Position numbers and translations under genes: made by a program. The notes beneath the pieces are model-generated. The model ran no database searches. It saw only the letters and a list, made by a program, of their open reading frames with translations, and was not told the DNA's origin. 64,000 bases of DNA from Paludibacteraceae bacterium (lineage in GTDB: Bacteria > Bacteroidota > Bacteroidia > Bacteroidales > Paludibacteraceae), in NCBI GenBank assembly GCA_024401535.1, contig JAKSKX010000010.1, positions 1-64,000 of the forward strand, in the 5' to 3' direction. This document shows, piece after piece, positions 1-7,765 of this stretch; within the stretch, counting starts at the first letter, position 1; each line of letters begins with the position of its first letter.

Positions 1-58
1 GGTTCAGAGCACCTGCCTTACAAGCAGGGGGTCCTAGGTTCGAATCCTAGTGGGATCA
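1..58 (+). tRNA. tRNA-Val (anticodon UAC), 5' end outside the window
   Basis: The visible part runs from within the D arm to the discriminator base. The anticodon stem-loop has stem CCTGC/GCAGG and loop CTTACAA, giving anticodon TAC, and the T arm is GGTTCGAATCC. The 3' acceptor strand TGGGATC is followed by A and then CCA at 59-61, so CCA appears to be encoded. It is identical to the next tRNA through the anticodon and T arms but differs by one base in the acceptor strand (TGGGATC against TGGGACC), so its missing 5' strand should start GATC rather than GGTC. Confidence 0.93.
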
Positions 59-104
59 CCATAAATCCTCAGGCGTGAGGTTCGAAACAAAAAAACGATA
101 TTTT

Positions 105-179
105 GGTCTTATAGCTCAGTTGGTTCAGAGCACCTGCCTTACAAGCAGGGGGTCCTAGGTTCGAATCCTAGTGGGACCA
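105..179 (+). tRNA. tRNA-Val (anticodon UAC)
   Basis: This is a complete 75-nt tRNA. The acceptor stem GGTCTTA pairs with TGGGACC with two G-T pairs, and the discriminator is A. The D arm contains AGCTCAGTTGGTTCAGAGC, the anticodon loop is CTTACAA (TAC), and the T arm is GGTTCGAATCC. CCA is not fully encoded: AC AAA follows the acceptor strand. It lies 46 bp behind the first tRNA-Val, and the spacer carries a small CCTCA/TGAGG hairpin at about 66-79. The two are very likely processed from one transcript. Confidence 0.96.
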
Positions 180-180
180 C

Positions 181-213
181 AAAGAGGCTGAGGTTTTCTT
201 CAGTCTTTTTTTG
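181..213 (+). terminator. Terminator after the tRNA-Val pair
   Basis: The arms GGCTGA and TCAGTC surround a short loop and are followed by a run of seven T. It separates the tRNA transcript from rpsO. Confidence 0.65.
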
Positions 214-239
214 TTTAATATATTTAATTATTAAGTACT

Positions 240-509
240 ATGTATTTAGATAAAGCTACTAAAGCTGAAATCTTCGAGAAGTACGGAAAGTCTAATACCG
301 ATACTGGTTCAGCTGAGAGCCAGATAGCGCTATTTTCATACCGTATTACTCATTTGACTGAGCATGTAAAGTCAAATAAGAAGGATTATAGCACTTCACG
401 TTCTCTTAAGATGCTTGTTGGTAAGCGTCGTCGTATGCTTGACTTCCTTAAGGATAGAGACATCGAGAGATATCGTGAGATTATCAAGAAGCTTGGTTTG
501 AGAAAGTAA
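240..509 (+). CDS. rpsO: 30S ribosomal protein S15
   Basis: S15 is a primary binder of the central domain of 16S rRNA and helps form the 30S platform. The 89-residue length is the family norm. The family landmarks are present: the TGSAESQIA segment near residue 22, the helix with HLTEHVKSNKKDYSTSR, and the basic KMLVGKRRRMLDFLK segment near residue 60. Translation starts at the ATG at 240; no Shine-Dalgarno sequence is visible, as usual in this phylum. It is monocistronic here, lying between the tRNA terminator and its own strong terminator at 530. In many bacteria rpsO sits beside pnp; here the next gene is an unrelated lipoprotein. Confidence 0.98.
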   Translation: MYLDKATKAEIFEKYGKSNTDTGSAESQIALFSYRITHLTEHVKSNKKDYSTSRSLKMLVGKRRRMLDFLKDRDIERYREIIKKLGLRK

Positions 510-529
510 TTCTCGGACTTGAGGAATTA

Positions 530-558
530 GGCGAGCACTTCGGTGTTCGCCTTTCTTT
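530..558 (+). terminator. Terminator of rpsO
   Basis: A nine-base stem GGCGAGCAC/GTGTTCGCC closes on a TTCG tetraloop and is followed by TTTCTTTG. This is a textbook intrinsic terminator 20 bp after the rpsO stop. Confidence 0.9.
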
Positions 559-585
559 GTTTACATTTATCAATATTATACTTAT

Positions 586-1383
586 ATGAGATGTTTTAAG
601 AGTATCATTGTTACATTGTTCGCAGTGCTTTTGTTGTCTTCTTGTTCTAGGGTGGCAAAAAGATCTCTAGTAAAAGAAATAGAGAAAACTAACTTAATGT
701 TGCCAGTTACGATTACGGAAGGTTGTACCTTTGATTCTATGAGTATTGCAAGGTTAGACTCTTCTGATCTTTCAGAAGAATATGTAGTTTTCTATTATAC
801 ACTTTCCCAGACCATGCAAGACCTTAGTGTAGGTTTAGATTTGGAAAATGATAATGTGCTTGCTATGTTTATCTCTAAACAGAGTGCTTTAGTTACAAGG
901 GTAGTAATGGCTGATATGGGAATTGCAACAGTTTATAAAAATGCCGATACAAAGCAAGTTGTAAAGTCATATACAATAGGTGCAGTTAGGTTGAAGTCTG
1001 TCAGGAAAAGACTAAATCAAGGCAACATAAAAACTTCTTCACTCCTAGAATCTATACAGTTGGAGTTCGATAATGCTAAGCTTCCAGTGGAGGTAAATCA
1101 CGGTGTATATCTAGTAAAGCAGTATATATCCGATGATAATTCAATTTGCTATGAGTACCAGGTAGGAGTACATGAAACCTTAGAGAATTTAGATTTTTCA
1201 GCCGATGATATTGAAGAGGAAAGAAAGGAAGTTCAGGCTAGTTTGGAAGGGGATTTGTCGTTAAAGGTTCAAAAGGACGAAATTAAAGAGGTCATCCCTA
1301 AATTCGTTTATATTTATAAGAATTTGGACGGAGTGCTATTATACACCTTTTCGATAAACACATCTGAAATGTGGGTTGAATGA
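586..1383 (+). CDS. Putative lipoprotein of unknown function
   Basis: This is a 265-residue protein with a lipoprotein signal: basic start MRCFK, a hydrophobic stretch, and lipobox LSSC with the modified cysteine at residue 20. The mature part is mixed alpha/beta and rich in charged residues, with an acidic patch (DDIEEERKE) near residue 208. No family was recognised. Two stretches, near residues 40-100 and 165-250, could be a repeated module in which an input strand is followed by a signed-residue helix, but this is weak. The gene stands alone between two terminators and is more AT-rich than rpsO. Confidence 0.75.
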   Translation: MRCFKSIIVTLFAVLLLSSCSRVAKRSLVKEIEKTNLMLPVTITEGCTFDSMSIARLDSSDLSEEYVVFYYTLSQTMQDLSVGLDLENDNVLAMFISKQSALVTRVVMADMGIATVYKNADTKQVVKSYTIGAVRLKSVRKRLNQGNIKTSSLLESIQLEFDNAKLPVEVNHGVYLVKQYISDDNSICYEYQVGVHETLENLDFSADDIEEERKEVQASLEGDLSLKVQKDEIKEVIPKFVYIYKNLDGVLLYTFSINTSEMWVE

Positions 1384-1410
1384 TAGTGATACAAATATAG
1401 TCTATAAGCA

Positions 1411-1447
1411 AATATGCCCAACGATTCACATCGTCGGGCATATTTTC
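1411..1447. terminator. Terminator between convergent genes
   Basis: The arms TATGCCC and GGGCATA, extended inside by ACGAT/ATCGT, are followed by TTTTC on the plus strand. It serves the lipoprotein gene and may also act on the opposite strand. A second small hairpin, GAGGTC/GACCTC, sits at 1485-1500 before the end of the macroglobulin gene and has no T run. Confidence 0.75.
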
Positions 1448-1542
1448 TTTTAATATGAATATAAAAACTAAACTCTACGTCAGCGAGGTCGGGCGACCTC
1501 TATCATCACAACTTATCACATATTAAAAGGAACTTATTATAT

Positions 1543-4500
1543 TTATTTGCTTTTAACTTTTATAGCCTCTGTTATTGAATTTGCGTTGTACGAAGGATTG
1601 TAGGTGCTTTGGATTGTAGCAGTTCCTGTCTGGTACTTTCCCTCGTGAGTTACCGAAGATTCGTAAGCGAACAAATGAGTGCCCTTGCTCAATCTGTCGA
1701 ACATATAGCACATTGATGCGTCCTTTAGAACCTGATAGTACATATCATTATTTCCCCCAGTAGTCATTTTGTATCCGCTCATAACCATAGTTGGTTCGAA
1801 GCAGGCTGGTCTTCTGTCCTTGAGTGTGACAAAGTCCAAATCCTGGTCGTTATGTATCTTTAACACCACTTTAACCTTGTCTCCGACAGTAAGTTCCTCT
1901 CCTGCCTTCAATTCCTTTAGCACCATGGAACTGTTGTCCTTTGACGGAACAACGAGGTAAGTCTCCTTTTCTATTGAAATGCCGGAAGCGTTGGAAGTTA
2001 TGTTTTCCAACTTGCTGTCGTAAGATATGTATGCTGCACCTATTCCTACAGCGTTGTCAGCTTGTTTGACATGAATAGAGGCAGGCATATCACTCTCTTT
2101 GCTTGTGTATTGAATGAAGCCTTCATTACCTTTCGATGTTGAGGCTGTAAGTGTAACGTCACCGAAAGAAAGAGTGGAAGTAATGTTTTCTGAAGTGATG
2201 TTCTTGGACTCGAACAGAACTGCGTCTATTGCGTCTATGGTTGCAATGTCGCTCTCCCACATTGTTCTTGACTTGCGTACTATAAGCCATTGCTTCATCA
2301 TCTCAATCTCTTCTGGTCGGGGATCTATCAATGCAAAAGCACGTATGCAAAGAGCCTGGCGAAGGATTGCAGAGCTATATATACGGCTGTAGTCCTGATT
2401 TGACTTCCAGTATATTCCCTCGGTTTCGCTCTTTGTGTAGCCCTCTCTTATTGCCTCAATTATTTTCTTGGCAGTAGCCTTGTCTCCAGACTTGAAGTCG
2501 AGAATGGCCAAAGTAGCCTTGCCATATAGCGACAAATCCACCCAGTTCTTGTTAATGTAGTTCAAGTACTCTTTATAAATATCCTTGACCTTTCCGTCAA
2601 TCTCGACAATATCAGTGGTGTTCATACGGACCATCATGTTGTGAAGCTCGTATTCGCTTATGTACTTGTACTTTTCCTTTTTAAGTCTCTCATAAATCTC
2701 GAGAGTCTTTTTGTCAGTGAATATCAAAGCTTTGGCAAGCATGTCCTTTGCACCTGGAGTAGAGTAAAGTAACTTTCTTTGGTGCATCTTCGTCAAAGTC
2801 TCGCATACAACAAGCGTAGTGTAGTAGCTTGAAGGCAAGTATTTAGAGTTTTCAAACCATGAGAATCCTCCATCATCTCCCTGGAAATTTTTAAGGCTGT
2901 TTATAATCTTGTCGCACTCTTTCTTTGCTCGTTCGTAGTCAAGTGTGCTTACAAGTTCATTTTTCCACATACTTTCTCTCTCGGCCTCGTTAACCCAAGG
3001 AGTTTCCTCTAGAAGCACTGACTTGAGATTCTCGTCATTTTCAAGCGGTGATTTCAAATGTCTGCTGTCTGTTGACTTGCTCCATTTTTCGACTTGTTCT
3101 TTGATTTCCGGATATTTTTGGGCTATATCACCGGAAAGTGCGTTAACATACAGTGCATTGGCCAAAGATATGGCATTGTTTGTGTATTCCTTTGCACTTG
3201 GCAGAGCCGTAACAACGCTCCATGCCGCATTTGCGGTATATTGAACTGTTAGCTCCTTGTTCTTGGCATCCTTGTCTGCTTTAGGTAGTTCAAAGGTCTT
3301 TTCAGAGCCTCCTTTGACTATCATGTTCACACTCTTAACGATATGTTCGCAGTTGTTAATGACAGGGAGTTTATGACGCTCTCCGTCAGTAAATCCGTTA
3401 GCCTCAACCATGAACTCGACAATAGCGGCAGACAAAGTCTCTGGAATGTCATACATGAAGTTTACTATTGTCTGTATTTCATTCAGGTTTATTGCTTTGC
3501 TGTCTTCAAATATAGTCTTTTCAGTCTGGGCGTCTGTTATCTTGACATATACCTTTGCAGACTTGACGTTCTCGTCAATTCTCGCAACTGTTGCCTTTAT
3601 AGACTGTTTGTCCCCGCGACGGAAGTATCTAGGCAAGTTGGCTCGTATTGAAAGAGGTTGACTTGCCTCGATTTTCTTTTCCATTGTGCCATAGTCCAAG
3701 TCCTTTGTATGGGCAAAAGCCATGAATTTCCATTCAGTCAGGCTCTCTGGAACTTCAAACTCTATTGTCGCTTCTCCGTTGTCATTTGTCAAGACCGAAG
3801 GATAGAAGAAGGCAGTTTCATTAAAATTCTCTCTGATTTTGAATATAGCCGAGTTTGGGGTTTTGTCTATGTGCCCAGATTCGTTGTTGTCTATTGTCCC
3901 ATCAGTTTGAACTTTTGCATTTTGAGGTGCAGCCATTGCCATGTCTGCTGTTGGCATTGGTTCTTCTTCATATGCCTCTACAATAGTATTTCCCATGCCA
4001 ACAGATTTCCTGCGCATCGTAGCTCCAGCTAACGATGACACGCCACGAATCCTTACTGACCTAGAGTATTCTTTTGGTAGTGAGTGTATAGCGTTTTCCC
4101 AAAGCCATGAAGGAGCGTTTGGAGTTAAACAGTAACTATTGTACTTTAATTCTGACTCGTAGTACTGTCCTTCCCCGTAATTGTTTTCCAAATTCCAGTA
4201 CCAAATAGTGATGTAATGTCTGTAGAAATCAATTGTTTTGATTCTATGATTTGCAAACATATCAAGGGATGCGTCGTACATTAACGCAAGAATCTCAGCT
4301 TCTTTGAGCTTGTTGGTCTCGCTGTCAGGAACTTTGAAATCAATAGTCCACTTCTCTTTGCTTCCTGGGGTTATTTTGTCCCTGTAAGTTTTTAAAGTTA
4401 TAGGGTAACTGTATTTCTTGGGCTTCTTTTTTATCGATAACTTTTTTTCGTATATATTGTTATTCTTGATTAGGATAAACTTAATAGTTGATGCCTCGTT

Positions 4501-7500
4501 TTCGTATTCGTTAGTGAATAAATCGCTGTACTTGAATGTGACACCAGTTTGTGAGTTGTTCAAGTCTATCCATTTCTCTAGAGATGGTTTCTTGTTAATT
4601 CTGTGGCAGACAAGCACCTTCGCATCCTTTTCCTGAGATGCGATGCAGAAATTCAAGTCCTCATTCTTTTCTAGCTCAATTTCTGAAGAAGTTGAAATCC
4701 AAAGGCTTTTCTTTACCGGGCAGACACTGCTGTTCTTGTCAAAGATGGTAAATTGTTTTGTGTCTGGTTTCTTGTCGTATTTATTAAGAGTTTCATTCAA
4801 TACTTTGATTTCCCATTCGCCTATGCCAAAAGAATGAAGGTCAAAAGAAAGAGTTTCTTTCCCTGTTACCTTGCGCTTGCATAGTTCCTTAGTCTCTTCT
4901 GTGTGCAAGTTTTTAAGTACAATTGTCACATCGCTTGACTTGTCCTTTCCTTGTGATGAAGTGCTGTTGACTTCCAAGTTAAACTTGTCGTTTATCTCGT
5001 ATTTGTAATTCTCTAAACGCAAGTTGAGAATTAAGTCTTCACTATTTACTGTTAATTGGTCAGTGAAGTCCTGCGTTTCACCTGATTCTGAGGTAACGTG
5101 TCCGTTTATGCTGTATGCGTTGCTAATCCAAGTTGTGTCGGTTGCACACTTGTCCCTTTCCGGTGTGAACTTGATTGAGAATCGTCCGTTGCTATCAGTC
5201 TTTGCAAATAGAAATTTTAGGTATGGGTCGCTGACATAGAACGGTCTGCTCCAATCGTAGAAATGATTTTTCTTTATATCTATTCTTACATCTGCGTTGA
5301 CTAGAGGTTCTCCGCTGTAAAGTTGTGCGATACCATTGACTGTTATTTCGTTGCCGATAGCTATTGTTCCTTCATAACTATCTATTCTGGCCATAAACTT
5401 AGGGCGTACATATTCCTCTACAGAAAATGATGCGATGCAGTCCCCGTTCACCCATATTCTGTACTGTCCGTTAAGTTTGCCGGTAGGGATTGCATAGTCA
5501 AAGCTTGCAGTGCCAAATGAATTGGTTGTAACTTTACCTTTATATACGCTGTTGCCCTCGGAGTTGACTATTTCAACATTTAGCACTTTGTTGGGTTCAA
5601 CCTTGTTCAAAGTGTCATCGCTGATGTATGCCAATACATTTATATGTACTGTCTGTCCTGGTCTGTATATGCTTCTGTCTGTGTTGGCAGAAGTTATAGT
5701 TCTACGTTTTGTTTTGCTTTCCTTGTAGGAGTATGCTATCCTGCACAATGGACTGTTTATGTCGTTGTCCTTGTGTGCGTAGAACTGGTATATGTAATTG
5801 TATTCCTGGTTTACCTCAGCTCTTCCGTTTTTGTCAGTTGTGGCAATGTTGTCAGTTATTTTTATTCCGCTTGCATAAGTCATCTTGACCAAATCAATGT
5901 TTACGCCCTCCACTGGGTGTCCAGTTTCTCTGTCAACGCAATAAATGACTTGTGTGTTCAAGTCCTTAGCAAAGGTGAAAGTAACGATGTCCGAGACAAA
6001 AAACGATATGATTTGTGTTTGGTATGCATTTTTTTCTGCCGCATCTTTGACCTTTAGTATATATGCTCCGTACTCAAGGCTGTCAGCTATGTTTATTGAT
6101 ACGTTCTTCTTGATGTAGTAGTTTGTCTTGTCAAGGTTAAACACACTTTGCTTTAGCTTGACAGGCTTTTTTTGCACAGCTGAATTGTCCATGTCCATAT
6201 CGACAATTCTCTCCTTATTCTTGAAAATGCATTTCAAAAGTTCTACCTCTATTGCTTCAGTGTTAGAGTAGCTAAGGTTAATGACCAGACTGTCTTTTGA
6301 TGAGATAATTTTTTTATCTATTTTTACTTCAAATCTGTGCCTTAATACAGTCTCTTTTGTAGCCTTCAGGTTGTCTATACCCTTAGCTTTAGGAAACATC
6401 TTGATGTACTTGTCGCAGAAGTCAATTATTTTTTGTGGTAATGCTGGGTCCATTTCCTCTGGCAGGCACTTTGTGTTGTACTCGTTCAGCATCAATGTGC
6501 TAAGCTTGTCAGCCACAATTATGGCAGACTCGTCCTTGCCAAGCAGCTCAATCATATTTTCGCAAGCCTTTGAATAGCTGTCGATATATTCCTTGCTTAA
6601 GTTTCCTGTCTTAGAAGAATAGACCATATCTCCATAGACTAGGAAGTAATGGGCTACAGCCTTTAATTCCTTTCTGCTTAGGTGAATCTTTATCTGGTCG
6701 TAAAGGGATAGGATTATGAAGTCTGTTTTGTCTCTGTCTATAATTAGTTCCATGTTTTGGTTCCAAGGCCAGAACAAAGACGGCTGATATGTATTATCCT
6801 GTGTATAGTCATGCCAGTCATTTGATAAAACAGAGTGCATGACAACATCTCTGACGAGTGAATATGCTTTCCTGTCACCCTCATTCTTTATCAGGTAGGC
6901 GTAGTTGGACAACTCATCCTCTGCACCTGACTTTATGTAGCTTTCAAGTTCACGACCAATGCCCCTTTGCAGTTGTTTGATGTTTTCTGTTGGCAGTTCG
7001 CTTAGCTTCTTGGAGTCAAGGTATCTGAGTGCAGTGTATTCCTTCAACTCGTCATTTTGAAACATATCTTTCCAGATTCCAAGCTTGTCCGCTGGAATAT
7101 TCTCTTCGCTTGAGTTGAACGAAATTTTGTCATTGTTGTTCCAAGCCGTATTTATGTACTTTTTTAGCAGTGAATTCATGTATTCCAGAGCAATGACCTT
7201 GTCAACCCTGTTGCTCATTGTAAGCATCAAGTCACGTGCCTTAACGTATGATTCAAGCAGTATTTGTGAACCCTCTTCCCTGTTGTCGTTGTTGGCGTAG
7301 TGAGCCCTCTCGTTGTCGAATAACGAGAACTCGCAGCCGTAGTCGATTGCGAAGTGGTATATTATAGAACGAAGTCTGTCCTCGTCTGTTCCCTTTTTGT
7401 TGATAGTTTTGTCAAGTTTGTTAAGAGCAGTTTCTGCAGATGTCAGCGCAGGCTTCTGCATCAGATTGTCTATCTCTGACCATTCCTTTGCAAAGTTGTT

Positions 7501-7572
7501 GGCTATAGATTCTATGCTCATACAAAACAATAATATTAGGCTTAATATTATATTTTTTAGTCTCATATTCAT
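1543..7572 (-). CDS. Alpha-2-macroglobulin family protein without thioester motif
   Basis: Bacterial alpha-2-macroglobulins are envelope proteins thought to trap proteases in the periplasm. This one has 2,009 residues. It starts with a signal peptide (to about residue 25), then a helical region of about 380 residues, then a chain of macroglobulin beta domains. The MG2 signature TDRSIYRPGQTVH is near residue 630. A bait-like low-complexity stretch with MRRKS and Ala/Met-rich sequence is near 1170-1215. The A2M core FYPSVLTNDNGEATIEFEV is near 1240, and the helical thioester domain begins near 1445. Where thioester members carry CxEQ before the conserved Leu-Tyr-Ala-Asn helix, this protein reads KEYTNNAISLANALY, so Cys and Gln are both missing. 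It resembles E. coli YfaS-type members in this respect. It has its own promoter and is not next to a pbpC gene. Confidence 0.92.
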   Translation of the reverse strand: MNMRLKNIILSLILLFCMSIESIANNFAKEWSEIDNLMQKPALTSAETALNKLDKTINKKGTDEDRLRSIIYHFAIDYGCEFSLFDNERAHYANNDNREEGSQILLESYVKARDLMLTMSNRVDKVIALEYMNSLLKKYINTAWNNNDKISFNSSEENIPADKLGIWKDMFQNDELKEYTALRYLDSKKLSELPTENIKQLQRGIGRELESYIKSGAEDELSNYAYLIKNEGDRKAYSLVRDVVMHSVLSNDWHDYTQDNTYQPSLFWPWNQNMELIIDRDKTDFIILSLYDQIKIHLSRKELKAVAHYFLVYGDMVYSSKTGNLSKEYIDSYSKACENMIELLGKDESAIIVADKLSTLMLNEYNTKCLPEEMDPALPQKIIDFCDKYIKMFPKAKGIDNLKATKETVLRHRFEVKIDKKIISSKDSLVINLSYSNTEAIEVELLKCIFKNKERIVDMDMDNSAVQKKPVKLKQSVFNLDKTNYYIKKNVSINIADSLEYGAYILKVKDAAEKNAYQTQIISFFVSDIVTFTFAKDLNTQVIYCVDRETGHPVEGVNIDLVKMTYASGIKITDNIATTDKNGRAEVNQEYNYIYQFYAHKDNDINSPLCRIAYSYKESKTKRRTITSANTDRSIYRPGQTVHINVLAYISDDTLNKVEPNKVLNVEIVNSEGNSVYKGKVTTNSFGTASFDYAIPTGKLNGQYRIWVNGDCIASFSVEEYVRPKFMARIDSYEGTIAIGNEITVNGIAQLYSGEPLVNADVRIDIKKNHFYDWSRPFYVSDPYLKFLFAKTDSNGRFSIKFTPERDKCATDTTWISNAYSINGHVTSESGETQDFTDQLTVNSEDLILNLRLENYKYEINDKFNLEVNSTSSQGKDKSSDVTIVLKNLHTEETKELCKRKVTGKETLSFDLHSFGIGEWEIKVLNETLNKYDKKPDTKQFTIFDKNSSVCPVKKSLWISTSSEIELEKNEDLNFCIASQEKDAKVLVCHRINKKPSLEKWIDLNNSQTGVTFKYSDLFTNEYENEASTIKFILIKNNNIYEKKLSIKKKPKKYSYPITLKTYRDKITPGSKEKWTIDFKVPDSETNKLKEAEILALMYDASLDMFANHRIKTIDFYRHYITIWYWNLENNYGEGQYYESELKYNSYCLTPNAPSWLWENAIHSLPKEYSRSVRIRGVSSLAGATMRRKSVGMGNTIVEAYEEEPMPTADMAMAAPQNAKVQTDGTIDNNESGHIDKTPNSAIFKIRENFNETAFFYPSVLTNDNGEATIEFEVPESLTEWKFMAFAHTKDLDYGTMEKKIEASQPLSIRANLPRYFRRGDKQSIKATVARIDENVKSAKVYVKITDAQTEKTIFEDSKAINLNEIQTIVNFMYDIPETLSAAIVEFMVEANGFTDGERHKLPVINNCEHIVKSVNMIVKGGSEKTFELPKADKDAKNKELTVQYTANAAWSVVTALPSAKEYTNNAISLANALYVNALSGDIAQKYPEIKEQVEKWSKSTDSRHLKSPLENDENLKSVLLEETPWVNEAERESMWKNELVSTLDYERAKKECDKIINSLKNFQGDDGGFSWFENSKYLPSSYYTTLVVCETLTKMHQRKLLYSTPGAKDMLAKALIFTDKKTLEIYERLKKEKYKYISEYELHNMMVRMNTTDIVEIDGKVKDIYKEYLNYINKNWVDLSLYGKATLAILDFKSGDKATAKKIIEAIREGYTKSETEGIYWKSNQDYSRIYSSAILRQALCIRAFALIDPRPEEIEMMKQWLIVRKSRTMWESDIATIDAIDAVLFESKNITSENITSTLSFGDVTLTASTSKGNEGFIQYTSKESDMPASIHVKQADNAVGIGAAYISYDSKLENITSNASGISIEKETYLVVPSKDNSSMVLKELKAGEELTVGDKVKVVLKIHNDQDLDFVTLKDRRPACFEPTMVMSGYKMTTGGNNDMYYQVLKDASMCYMFDRLSKGTHLFAYESSVTHEGKYQTGTATIQSTYNPSYNANSITEAIKVKSK

Positions 7573-7717
7573 ATTGTTTTAATACAGGGGTTGCTGCAGC
7601 GTAACTGTACAAAGAATGAGATGAAGATGTACTCCACCCATAAATTTATTCCATTAAAGTTTTCCTGATGATTGACTTTGCAACATCGAACCCTTGTATT
7701 TTATCACTTATCGGTGG

Positions 7718-7749
7718 CAAATTTATACTAAAGTTGCGATATTGCCAAA
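7718..7749 (-). promoter_or_regulatory. Promoter of the alpha-2-macroglobulin gene
   Basis: Read on the minus strand it is TTTG (7746-7749), 20 bp, then TAAATTTG (7718-7725), an excellent match to the Bacteroidetes sigma-A promoter. The predicted start near 7711 leaves an untranslated leader of about 140 nt before the ATG at 7572. Confidence 0.8.
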
Positions 7750-7765
7750 CTTGAGAGTAAAAAAG

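Noticed and set aside
1485..1500. A terminator for the macroglobulin gene
   Set aside because: The hairpin is only six base pairs and has no T tract; the 1411-1447 hairpin is the better candidate.
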